Origin: Phycisphaerae bacterium | Lineage (GTDB): Bacteria > Planctomycetota > Phycisphaerae > Tepidisphaerales > Tepidisphaeraceae | NCBI GenBank assembly: GCA_014380825.1 | Contig: JACMJD010000557.1 | Span: forward strand, 1 to 13,543 | Length of the DNA stretch: 13,543 bases | Reading direction: 5' to 3' | Shown: piece by piece, positions 1 to 6,729 of the stretch | Position numbering within the stretch: the stretch's first letter is position 1 | Layout of the letters: each line of letters begins with the position of its first letter | Notes under the pieces: generated by a model | The model's input: only the letters and a program-made list of their open reading frames with translations | Database searches by the model: none | Told to the model about the DNA's origin: nothing | Made by a program: the position numbers and the translations under genes

Positions 1-2072
1 CGATTGCCAGCGCATGCTTCGGCAACGATCTCGCGCCCGTCCAATGCCGGCCATGCCTGCTCGGGCATGTGTTGACGGAGGAAACTCACGCGCGCGATCA
101 GTTCGCTGGCCGCCTCGTTGGCGTTGATTATTTCGCTGGCCATCGGCGCGACCACGTCGGCCAGCACTTGCGCGGCGCGCGTTGGATCGACTTGCGCATC
201 CTGCGTCTCGCGCAGCACCAGATCGTGATAGGTGACTCGGTTCACGCCCACCACGCGCTGACGTTCCGCGTCGAAGACGACATCGCGCTCGCGTCGGATC
301 GCGGGGGGGAACAATTCTTCAAGCCATTCAGATCTGATCCCGCTGGCCATTCGCACGGTCGCCTGCTGCGCGGGATTTCGTTCATCGTGTCGCGCATCGG
401 CAGCGACGAAAAATTCCCAGTCGTGTACGACCGACTGCCTGCCAAGCCGAACTCCGCCGCCGCCGACCATCGTTGCCGTATCTGCGTTTCGCCGGCGCGC
501 CACGCGATCGGGGTACGCGAGCAGTGCGAGCTTTAGCAACGCGTCCCCGATTTGGCCGCTTGGCGGCTTAGCGCGTTTCGGCTCCACCCGCTTAGCGATG
601 CGCAACAGTTCATCTCGCAATCGCGCAACAGATCGCGCTTCCGGACGATCCAGCCACTGCATGCGAGCCAGTAGATCCGAATTTCCGCGCGCGGCGGGCG
701 TGTCGTCCGGGACAAAATCTTTCTCCGACAAGATCGCGGCGATGGCTGCGCCTTCTTGCAGCAAACCCATCTCGGCCGCCGCAACCAGCAGCCGCGCGAT
801 GCGCGGGTGCGCCGGCAGCGAAAGCATTTTTCGGCCGAGCTCGGTGATGCGACCTTTAGCCGGCGAATCCAGCGCGCCGAGCATCGCCAGCAGCTTTTCC
901 GCCGCCGCGATCGTGGCTTCGGGTGGCGGCTGATACCACGGAAACTTGCGCGGATCGGCATGCCCCCACGCGTGCAGCGCCAGCACGGTGCCCGCCAAAT
1001 CGACGCGCTGAATCTCCGGCAGCTCGAAGTCCGGCGATTCGTGAAACTCTTTGGCAGACCAAAGTCGGATGCACCGCCCCGCCGCCGTTCGACCGGCGCG
1101 GCCGGCACGCTGGATCGCGGACGCTTTGCTGATCCGCTTCAGCTCGAGTCGATCCAGCCCTCGCCGTGCATCGTAGCCCGCGATGCGCGCCAGGCCGCTG
1201 TCGATCACCACGCGCACGCCGTCGATTGTCAGCGACGTCTCGGCGATGTTCGTCGCGCAGATGATCTTGCGTTGACCGGCCGGCGCGGGTCGCAGGGCTC
1301 GGGTTTGTTCATCGGATGGAAGCGATGCGTGAAGTGGCAGGACGAGCCAGTTCTGCGACGCCGCGAGCGGCGACAAATCGCGCATGACTCGCCGGATCTC
1401 CGGCGCGCCGGGGAGAAAGATCAGCACGTCGCCGGGGTCGTCGAGATTTTGAAGCGTGCTCACGATCTGATCCGTCACGTGAACGCCCAGCTTCTGCTCG
1501 TGCGTGATCTCGACCGGAAACGTCCGCCCTGGCACGCGGACGATCGGAGCATCTCCGAGAAACTTTGCCACCGGCTCGGCCTCCAGCGTGGCGGACATGA
1601 CGATCAGCATCAGATCCGATCGCACTGATTGGCGAACTTCACGCAGCAGCGCGATGGTCAGATCGGTGTGGATCGAGCGCTCGTGGAATTCATCCAGCAC
1701 GACGGCGCCGACGCCTTCAAGAAACGGATCGTCCAGCAGTTGTCGCGTGAGAATGCCTTCGGTGACGACGCGAAGCCGCGTGTCGCGGGTGAGCTTGCGA
1801 TCGAAGCGAACGTGATAGCCGACTTCGTTGCCAAGCATCCAGCCGCGCTCATCCGCGATGCGTTCGGCCGCCGCGCGGGCGGCGACGCGTCGCGGTTGAA
1901 GCATCACCAGATTGGGATTCTTCGGAGAAAGAAGATCGCCCGCTGCAAGGATCGCCGGCGGAACGCGCGTCGTCTTGCCCGCGCCGGGCTCGGCCACCAG
2001 GACCATCGCGCGATGTTCGCGCAGTTGCGCGATGATCTGCGGCATCGACTGATCAATCGGCAGTGGAACCAC
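1..2072 (-). CDS. hrpB: ATP-dependent helicase HrpB (DEAH family), C-terminus cut by window edge
   Basis: An open frame runs off the left edge without a stop: 690 codons are visible, and HrpB proteins are usually 820-850 aa, so roughly the last 130-160 are missing. From a GTG start at 2072 the motifs are in order: Walker A PGAGKTT (about residues 29-35), DEFHERS (motif II, 127-133), SATL (160-163), TNIAETSLT (motif V, 274-282) and QRAGRAGR (motif VI, 321-328), followed by an HrpB-type C-terminal region with LLAYPDRVARRR. The family is a DEAH/RHA NTP-driven helicase of poorly known, probably RNA-related role. The start is uncertain: GTG 2072 precedes the conserved PLPID motif, TTG 2090 and ATG 2045 are alternatives, and none has a clear Shine-Dalgarno site. 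The frame stays intact across a run of seven Gs at 303-309. It starts 39 bases after the PilX-like stop, so read-through from the pilus genes is likely, although a pilus role is not implied. Confidence 0.93.
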   Translation of the reverse strand, partial: MVPLPIDQSMPQIIAQLREHRAMVLVAEPGAGKTTRVPPAILAAGDLLSPKNPNLVMLQPRRVAARAAAERIADERGWMLGNEVGYHVRFDRKLTRDTRLRVVTEGILTRQLLDDPFLEGVGAVVLDEFHERSIHTDLTIALLREVRQSVRSDLMLIVMSATLEAEPVAKFLGDAPIVRVPGRTFPVEITHEQKLGVHVTDQIVSTLQNLDDPGDVLIFLPGAPEIRRVMRDLSPLAASQNWLVLPLHASLPSDEQTRALRPAPAGQRKIICATNIAETSLTIDGVRVVIDSGLARIAGYDARRGLDRLELKRISKASAIQRAGRAGRTAAGRCIRLWSAKEFHESPDFELPEIQRVDLAGTVLALHAWGHADPRKFPWYQPPPEATIAAAEKLLAMLGALDSPAKGRITELGRKMLSLPAHPRIARLLVAAAEMGLLQEGAAIAAILSEKDFVPDDTPAARGNSDLLARMQWLDRPEARSVARLRDELLRIAKRVEPKRAKPPSGQIGDALLKLALLAYPDRVARRRNADTATMVGGGGVRLGRQSVVHDWEFFVAADARHDERNPAQQATVRMASGIRSEWLEELFPPAIRRERDVVFDAERQRVVGVNRVTYHDLVLRETQDAQVDPTRAAQVLADVVAPMASEIINANEAASELIARVSFLRQHMPEQAWPALDGREIVAEACAGN

Positions 2073-2111
2073 GCCGACGATTCGTAGCAACCCAGGCGGA
2101 CGCTTGCAACT

Positions 2112-3356
2112 TCAGTCCACCGCCTGCGCCCAACTCTGCGTCGAAACTTTCATCGGCGGTGGGTCAAAGAACCCAGGCGGCGGGTTGGTTTGATACACGT
2201 TGCTCGACGTTAGATTCAGATCATGATCCGACGCAATCGTGCCCCCTACAACCAGTGGGCCGCTGGCCGTCCCGTCCTTCTTAAACGTCACGTTACCGGA
2301 AATGTACGTCAAGCCCTTGATCGTGGATGGATACGTGTCACTCGACGTCGCGTTGGTGACGCCATTGTACGGCGATCCCGGCGGGTTGAAGTTGCGATTA
2401 CTACTGTCGGTGAGTACGCCGGCATCGTGCTCGAACGTCATGCTGCCTTTGACCATCAGTACGGGATGATTGACCAGGAATGGCTCCAGGCTGATGTTGT
2501 TGTCGGTCTTCGACCCACTGCCGCAGTTGAGGATCACCAGCGTGCCGACGATGCGCGACATCTTAATCGTGATGTTCTGCCCCGCGCAGTTGATCACGTA
2601 GATGCCGTTGGAATTCGTCGGCCCGTACGGGTTGTTGCCGGGGCTCAGCAACACCTTGTCGATGCTGCCTCCGGTTGCGGCGTAGCTTATCGCAGTGCCG
2701 TTGGCGATGTAGTAATCGAAGACGGTCGCATCGGGCATCTCGCGCGGCGCGGCGCCGTTGATCTTCGAGCCGAGATACTGCAACCCCGAGCAGGTGCCCA
2801 CCGCTTCCGCGTTGGCGTCCATCGTGCAACCGCTGGCGATCGTGATACCTGCGTTCGACGCGACCGTTCCGTTCGCGACAAAATCCGCCCCGCCGCCCAG
2901 CGTCAGGTTGCCGCCCGAGACGATCCCGGCCGTGAGGCATGAATAGGCAAACGGAACCGGCGTGAGCGTCACTTGAATTTTCTGTCGCGCCAAGCCCTTG
3001 TAGCCGGTAGCGGTCAGCTTCAACGAATCGAACGGTGAATCGGTGAAATCGCCGTCGCCCGGGTCAATCATCGAGATCGACACGCTTCCTTTGCCGAGCG
3101 TGAGCGTAGCCGTTGCGCCACTCGCGCGGCTGGTGCGCCATGCCGGGTCGCTGTTGATCCAGTTCCGCGCGACCTCGACGCCCGACTGGGCGAACAGCCG
3201 TGCGTCCTCGCTATCGTTCGCGTTCGATGACGTCCGCAGTTGCACCCGCACCGCGGTCAGTGCTGCGATACCGATCACGCTGACAAGCAGCGATATCCCA
3301 AGCACCATGACGTACACGGATCCTCGACGTCGAAATGTGGAAGCACGTGAGTTCAT
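2112..3356 (-). CDS. PilX/GspK-like minor pilin with long repetitive beta-rich C-terminus
   Basis: This is a 414-residue protein. The ATG at 3356 overlaps the preceding stop (ATGA), which decides the start over longer in-frame options. The N-terminus is a type IV prepilin signal: a basic leader ending FRRRG (8-12), then a hydrophobic helix of about 25 residues starting SVYVMVLG. Position +5 is Met instead of the usual Glu, as in GspK-type tip pseudopilins, which also lack it. The sequence QSGVEVARNWI (57-67) follows the helix, as in PilX-type proteins. Residues about 140-390 are rich in Gly, Asn, Thr and Val with recurring short strands (NLTLGGGADF, GSMTFEHDAGV, GNVTFKKDGT). I infer a beta-solenoid or similar extended domain outside the cell. 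The C-terminus is Pro-rich (PPPGFFDPPPMKV) and ends in QAVD. Its likely role is an exposed or tip minor pilin. Last of the four minor pilins in the cluster. Confidence 0.8.
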   Translation of the reverse strand: MNSRASTFRRRGSVYVMVLGISLLVSVIGIAALTAVRVQLRTSSNANDSEDARLFAQSGVEVARNWINSDPAWRTSRASGATATLTLGKGSVSISMIDPGDGDFTDSPFDSLKLTATGYKGLARQKIQVTLTPVPFAYSCLTAGIVSGGNLTLGGGADFVANGTVASNAGITIASGCTMDANAEAVGTCSGLQYLGSKINGAAPREMPDATVFDYYIANGTAISYAATGGSIDKVLLSPGNNPYGPTNSNGIYVINCAGQNITIKMSRIVGTLVILNCGSGSKTDNNISLEPFLVNHPVLMVKGSMTFEHDAGVLTDSSNRNFNPPGSPYNGVTNATSSDTYPSTIKGLTYISGNVTFKKDGTASGPLVVGGTIASDHDLNLTSSNVYQTNPPPGFFDPPPMKVSTQSWAQAVD

Positions 3357-3871
3357 GGCGCATTCGTCCTGATCGTAGAAAGCGTGGCGGCCGCAAAGCC
3401 GCGATGATAGACCGTGACCGTGATCTTCTTCGCGCCACTCTCGACCTGCGGCGACGCATCGGCGAGCGTGGAAGGATCTACCCACACGACGGTCACCGTT
3501 CGCCGCCAAGTCGCCGGACCCGGCAGACCCATCGCGGTCGCATCGCGATACGTCAGCGGTGATTCGCTCAAGCCGTTGTAGTCATCCACGTCGTCAAAGG
3601 TTGCGCGGGTCTCGCCGGCCTCGGCGCCAAATGAGATCGCCGAGACGGGTTCCTGGTAAGCCAGAGGCAGGATTTCATTCGTCAGCAATCGCGCCAACTC
3701 TTGGGCGCGGGCGCGCTCCAACATGCGAAATTGCATGAGATTCGATTGGCTAACGGTTTGCAGCGCCGCCGTCATCATCACCGCGATGATGACGATACTC
3801 ACGCTGACTTCAACGATTGAAAAGCCACTGTGAGCGCGTCGGTGAGCTGCGGATGATCCAGAGCGCGTCAT
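3353..3871 (-). CDS. PilV/GspI-like minor pilin
   Basis: This is a 172-residue type IV prepilin-like protein. The ATG at 3871 overlaps the stop of the PilW-like gene by four bases (ATGA), and its own stop overlaps the next start in the same way, so I prefer this start to an upstream in-frame one. The leader ends RRAHSG (residues 11-16). Cleavage after Gly16 leaves FSIVE, with the conserved Glu at +5, followed by a hydrophobic helix (SIVIIAVMMTAAL). The remaining 130 or so residues form a small globular domain with an acidic stretch TFDDVDDYNG (91-100) that I recall from planctomycete PilV-type proteins, and strands near the end (RRTVTVVWVD, KKITVTVYH). By analogy with GspI/PilV it would join the GspH, GspJ and GspK equivalents encoded on either side in a complex that primes pilus assembly. 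Confidence 0.82.
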   Translation of the reverse strand: MTRSGSSAAHRRAHSGFSIVEVSVSIVIIAVMMTAALQTVSQSNLMQFRMLERARAQELARLLTNEILPLAYQEPVSAISFGAEAGETRATFDDVDDYNGLSESPLTYRDATAMGLPGPATWRRTVTVVWVDPSTLADASPQVESGAKKITVTVYHRGFAAATLSTIRTNAP

Positions 3872-4920
3872 GGTCCAGCCACCTCCGGCGCGGACAAAAC
3901 GCGCGCGCCAGCATGCACACGTGCGGCCGTGTGAGGCCCGCATCGGAGGGTGAGCCTGACGCTGGCTAAGTAATACTTGTAGAGGTCAGGATCTTGAGTG
4001 GTTGTGGTGCCATAGACGCGCAATTGCAGAGCGCGAAGCGCATTGAGGCTGAAGGAGGTGCCGGTGTTGATCGTCTGGAAATATTTGGGGCCGCCCAGCA
4101 ATGCGAGCGTCAGGTTTTGGTATTGAACGTCAACTTCCGTGTCGCTCTCGCCCCGAAACACGACACACGCTCCAGCCGCGGGTGAAAGTCCGCCGGCATT
4201 TGCGAGTGATGCTTCCTGCCAACCCCAACCGCTGCTGTAAGGAGCCCCATAAACGCGTTGTTGGTCGACAACCACGTTCGTCGGCGTACCATTCGCTGCT
4301 GCCGTGCGAAGCTGGACGCGCATGTTGCCCGACTCGCCTTCTCTCGCGACGAACTGAATCCGCTTTACGCGCCAGGAGCTTGTACCGTTTGGCAGAGTGG
4401 GCATGAAGTATTGCCCGCACCACTCGTCTTTGTCGACATTGAATGCCCCGGAGAGCAGCGCGCCGGTGTAGCTGTACAGCAGCCCCTCGGCGCTCTCGGT
4501 ATAGGTGGTGGCTTGCAGTTCGGCGCGCTTGTCATACGCCACGGCGAATTCGCGAGCATCGTCCAGCACGCTCGCCGCGGCGCCGCTGTTGTATTGACGC
4601 GTAACGGGTTGTCCCGCGACGGCGGACCACGCGTATCGAATCGTCTCATCGACGCCGTCATTGTCGCGATCCGCGACCGTGAACGTGATCGCGTTGGCCG
4701 TCAGCTCGGTGAAGGTGAGCGCAAAGCTGAGCTCACTCGTGATGCGTTCCGCCGTTCGCGACGCGGCAAGCTGATTGACGTTCACGCCTTTTGCGTCTGG
4801 TATCGCCTTGCTCGCCAGTAACACAGCCGACTGAAGCGCCAAGGCGACGATCGAGAACATCGCGATCCCAACCATCAACTCAGCGAGCGTATACGCGCGA
4901 AGCGTGTGACGTTGCATCAT
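3868..4920 (-). CDS. PilW/GspJ-like minor pilin with a probable extra beta-sandwich domain
   Basis: This is a 350-residue prepilin. The start ATGATG at 4920 overlaps the GspH-like stop as ATGA; the second ATG at 4917 is an alternative. The leader MMQRHTLRA ends in Ala, not Gly; the mature protein would begin YTLAE with Glu at +5, then a hydrophobic helix (MVGIAMFSIVALALQ). Residues 84-92 read DRDNDGVDE, which fits the D-x-D-x-D-G spacing of calcium-binding loops. Residues about 170-268, from QYFMPTLPNG through WRVKRIQFV and MRVQLRTAA to VDVQYQ, resemble a self-contained jelly-roll or carbohydrate-binding-type domain set inside the pilin. GspJ proteins are usually about 200-230 aa; the extra length lies mostly here. 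Cysteines at 168, 252 and 327 could form a disulphide. Role by context: minor pilin in the priming or tip complex, possibly with a binding surface. The domain identity is a guess from pattern alone. Confidence 0.8.
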   Translation of the reverse strand: MMQRHTLRAYTLAELMVGIAMFSIVALALQSAVLLASKAIPDAKGVNVNQLAASRTAERITSELSFALTFTELTANAITFTVADRDNDGVDETIRYAWSAVAGQPVTRQYNSGAAASVLDDAREFAVAYDKRAELQATTYTESAEGLLYSYTGALLSGAFNVDKDEWCGQYFMPTLPNGTSSWRVKRIQFVAREGESGNMRVQLRTAAANGTPTNVVVDQQRVYGAPYSSGWGWQEASLANAGGLSPAAGACVVFRGESDTEVDVQYQNLTLALLGGPKYFQTINTGTSFSLNALRALQLRVYGTTTTQDPDLYKYYLASVRLTLRCGPHTAARVHAGARVLSAPEVAGP

Positions 4921-5423
4921 TGCACCGTCGCCTTTCCGGTGTTCTCGTCGATCGTCACCGTGCGCGTTGACGACCCGGCCCGGACCGTAAGGTTGCCGGC
5001 GGTGTCGGGCACGCCGAACCCGTCGAACGTGATCTGCCGCAATCCGCCCTTCAGGTTCACCGAAGCGATCGACGCGTTGTACGGCTCGGCGGATAGGTCC
5101 ACGGTGTAGGTTGTGCTGGCGGTGTCGAGGTCGCGAAGGTTGGCGATGACATATCCTTCCGACTTGAAGACGATGGTTCGCGAGCTGCTGACCGTGCGCG
5201 CCAGCGATTGCACCTGCGCCAGGTCGTGGACAATGCGCTGCGCTGCTGCGCGGGCGCGATATGCGCTGATCGCGCTGGCGTAGCGCGGGATCGCGATCGC
5301 CGCCAGCACCGCCATGATCGACATCGCCATCACCAACTCGACCAGCGTGAACGCCCCGCGCGGCCGCGCGGGCGCTGAGTCACGCCGGATTCGCACTTGA
5401 AATTGCCTGGTCAAGATGAGCAT
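4917..5423 (-). CDS. GspH/FimT-like minor pseudopilin
   Basis: This is a 168-residue protein. The prepilin signal is RPRGA (21-25 region), followed by FTLVE with Glu at +5 and a hydrophobic helix (LVMAMSIMAVLAAIAIP). Counting from that Glu, the residue before the cleavage site is Ala24, not Gly23. The 24-residue leader is long but within the range seen in this family, and only a weak GAGAAAG precedes the ATG at 5423, so a shorter start is possible. After the helix come a Gln/Ala-rich amphipathic stretch (AAAQRIVHDLAQVQSLA) and a strand-rich C-terminus ending with a turn motif (VTIDENTGKATVQ), the usual GspH/FimT layout. Its stop forms an ATGA overlap with the PilW-like gene. It is the first of the four minor-pilin genes, matching the H, J/I, K set that primes the fibre. 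Confidence 0.84.
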   Translation of the reverse strand: MLILTRQFQVRIRRDSAPARPRGAFTLVELVMAMSIMAVLAAIAIPRYASAISAYRARAAAQRIVHDLAQVQSLARTVSSSRTIVFKSEGYVIANLRDLDTASTTYTVDLSAEPYNASIASVNLKGGLRQITFDGFGVPDTAGNLTVRAGSSTRTVTIDENTGKATVQ

Positions 5424-5447
5424 GACGATGCTTTCTCAGGGGTCGCT

Positions 5448-5948
5448 CTAGTTTTCACTCATGGCCGCCGCCTCACCCGCGCCGTCGGCGACAGCGCCGC
5501 CCACCATGATTGGTGCGCCGCCAACCTTCGTTCCGGCAGGTTGGATCGTTCCGACGGCGGCGTCGTAGATCCACCCGACACCCGCGCCATTGGCGGCGGC
5601 GATCCCGGTACTTTCTTTTCGCGTGCCGACCGGTTGTGGCGGGATCGAGCGAATGTACGGCCCGAACACGTGCGTGGCGCTGGCGGTGCTCGACGTTGCG
5701 CCGCCCGCGTTCGTGAACATCGTCAACTGCGCGGCGATCGCGTTGACGTCCGGAAAGCTTCCATCGTGCTCGGCGGCGTAGTGATCGATCGCCTTGTTCA
5801 GCGCCACGAGGTCCGCACGAAGGGCTGACTCAGCGGCGGCGACGGAACCGCGGCTCAACCGCGGGATCGCGATCGCGCCGATCACCGCGATGATGACGAC
5901 CACCATCACCAACTCGATCAGGCTGAACGCTCGTCGACCGCGAAACAT
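5448..5948 (-). CDS. Second GspG-type pilin, paralogue of the adjacent major pilin
   Basis: This is a 166-residue class III-type prepilin. It has a seven-residue leader MFRGRRA, cleavage before FSLIE (Glu at +5), a hydrophobic helix and then IPRLSRGS. Position -1 is Ala where peptidases usually see Gly. GGGGAG at 5956-5961, seven bases before ATG 5948, supports the start. The body matches the neighbouring pilin at 6086-6571: HYAAEHDGSFPDV, HVFGPYIRSIPPQPVG and GWIYDA all have equivalents there, and DNA for the helix region (5848-5927 versus 6459-6538) shows only about 7 differences in 80. After GTIQP the tail is different: Gly/Ala-rich and lacking the LYSSY-like end of its neighbour. It probably enters the same fibre in small amounts or under other conditions, or forms a separate pseudopilus. 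It follows the major pilin after a gap of 137 bases with two hairpins. Confidence 0.88.
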   Translation of the reverse strand: MFRGRRAFSLIELVMVVVIIAVIGAIAIPRLSRGSVAAAESALRADLVALNKAIDHYAAEHDGSFPDVNAIAAQLTMFTNAGGATSSTASATHVFGPYIRSIPPQPVGTRKESTGIAAANGAGVGWIYDAAVGTIQPAGTKVGGAPIMVGGAVADGAGEAAAMSEN

Positions 5949-5955
5949 CTTCGCG

Positions 5956-5961
5956 CTCCCC
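5956..5961 (-). promoter_or_regulatory. Ribosome-binding site GGGGAG for the second pilin
   Basis: GGGGAG lies seven bases upstream of ATG 5948 and supports the short seven-residue leader ending in Ala. Confidence 0.65.
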
Positions 5962-5990
5962 GTGTCCCGCTCGGCCCCATAACGTCAGGC

Positions 5991-6030
5991 GGCCGTTCGG
6001 CACACGACACGTCGCGGGTCCCGAACGGCC
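5991..6030 (-). terminator. Second hairpin between the two pilins (attenuator-like)
   Basis: GGCCGTTCGG (5991-6000) and CCGAACGGCC (6021-6030) are a perfect ten-base inverted repeat with a 20-base loop that holds a smaller stem, CGAC/GTCG (6005-6014). It lacks a T-run on the minus strand. Together with the hairpin at 6068-6085 it occupies much of the 137-base spacer between the pilins, consistent with partial termination or RNA processing there. Confidence 0.6.
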
Positions 6031-6067
6031 ACCAGGTTTCTTGATTGCTCTCAGACAGCTTCAGGCT

Positions 6068-6085
6068 CGGTCGCTGTTGCGACCG
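6068..6085 (-). terminator. Perfect hairpin directly after the major pilin stop (attenuator-like)
   Basis: CGGTCGC (6068-6074) and GCGACCG (6079-6085) form a seven-base, GC-rich perfect stem with a four-base loop. It abuts the TAA stop of the major pilin. No T-run follows in the direction of transcription, so it is not a textbook terminator. It could protect the pilin message from 3' decay or reduce read-through into the second pilin. Confidence 0.6.
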
Positions 6086-6571
6086 TTAGTAGCTGCTGTA
6101 CAGCGTGCCCTTGGAATCTGCTTCGACCGGGCTGGTGTCGGTGGTGTTCGGCTTGATCGTGCCGTTGGTGGCATCGTAGATCCAGCCAACCGAGGCAGCG
6201 GTCGCCGCAGCGATGCCGCTCTGGCCCTTCTTCGCGCCAACTGCAAGCGGCGGCACGGTGCGCAGATACGGACCGTAGATGTAGTTGCCGGTCTTGGTCG
6301 CGCTGGTCGCGCCCGCGTCATCCGAATACTGCGTGAGCTGGGTTGCAATCGTACCGACTGCCGGGAACGTGCCGCCGTGCTCGCTGGCGTACAGGTCGAT
6401 CGCGCTGCGCAGGACGCGCAGGTTGCCGATCAGCGACGAATCCGCCGCGCCCGCGCTGCCGCGGCTCAATCGCGGGATCGCGATCGCGCCGATGATCGCG
6501 ATGATCACGACCACGATGACCAATTCGATCAGGCTGAATCCCTGACGCTTCTTTTGACGTGTATTTCGCAT
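6086..6571 (-). CDS. Probable major pilin, GspG-type prepilin
   Basis: This is a 161-residue prepilin with leader MRNTRQKKRQG and cleavage at Gly11 before FSLIE (Glu at +5). It has a very hydrophobic helix (LVIVVVIIAIIGAIAIP), then RLSRGS, an amphipathic stretch with LRSAIDLYASEHGGTFP, the GPYLRTVPPLAVG segment, GWIYDA, and a C-terminus ending KGTLYSSY. I recall this architecture from a pilin family common in planctomycetes. ATG 6571 was chosen because GGAGG (6579-6583) lies seven bases upstream and the leader is canonical; an in-frame ATG further upstream would add a 50-residue extension with no sense. Among the pilins it has the only full Gly signal with Glu5 in the GspG-type class, the best ribosome-binding site, a 158-base leader region ahead of it and hairpins directly behind it. 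These are all consistent with high expression as the main fibre subunit. That rank is an inference. Confidence 0.9.
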   Translation of the reverse strand: MRNTRQKKRQGFSLIELVIVVVIIAIIGAIAIPRLSRGSAGAADSSLIGNLRVLRSAIDLYASEHGGTFPAVGTIATQLTQYSDDAGATSATKTGNYIYGPYLRTVPPLAVGAKKGQSGIAAATAASVGWIYDATNGTIKPNTTDTSPVEADSKGTLYSSY

Positions 6572-6729
6572 GCCAATGCCTCCGACCCTTGATGGTTCAT
6601 GCCGCGGAGCCTGGTGCGCCGCGACTTCTAATTTCGCTTCACACGATGCATCGGCAGGGTCTGTGCGGAACTTAAGATTTGGAACGTCACGGAATTGGGT
6701 CCACGCGATGCCACTCACCACCCGCCGCT
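6572..6729 (-). other. Leader region upstream of the major pilin
   Basis: This 158-base noncoding stretch is the longest in the window, and its position before the probable major pilin makes it the natural place for an internal promoter. I find no convincing sigma-70 hexamer pair and no sigma-54 GG-N10-GC element. A ten-base palindrome CGATGCATCG lies at 6644-6653. An in-frame ATG at 6721 would extend the pilin through it, but the predicted residues make no sense as a leader. The ribosome-binding site lies at its downstream end. Confidence 0.5.
6579..6583 (-). promoter_or_regulatory. Ribosome-binding site GGAGG for the major pilin
   Basis: GGAGG lies seven bases before ATG 6571. It is the best Shine-Dalgarno match among the pilin genes and decides the start in favour of the canonical 11-residue leader. 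Confidence 0.8.

Noticed and set aside
303..309. Run of seven Gs, a possible frameshift in the helicase
   Set aside because: The frame continues sensibly on both sides (EELF-PP-AIRRERD), so there is no sign of a shift in this sequence.
756..1628. 290-codon plus-strand frame opposite the helicase
   Set aside because: Shadow of the HrpB frame, whose motifs run in order and without a break across the same bases.
2223..2942. 239-codon plus-strand frame opposite the PilX-like gene
   Set aside because: No recognisable features; explained as an antisense shadow.
5283..6490. Repeated GCGATCGC palindromes, as in the cyanobacterial HIP1 element
   Set aside because: Most copies encode the conserved AIAIP stretch of the pilin helices; the few others fit chance in GC-rich DNA.
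6572..6729. Possible sigma-54 promoter (TGGC near 6697-6710 on the minus strand) before the major pilin
   Set aside because: The GG is not followed by GC after ten bases, and the TTGC half is missing.
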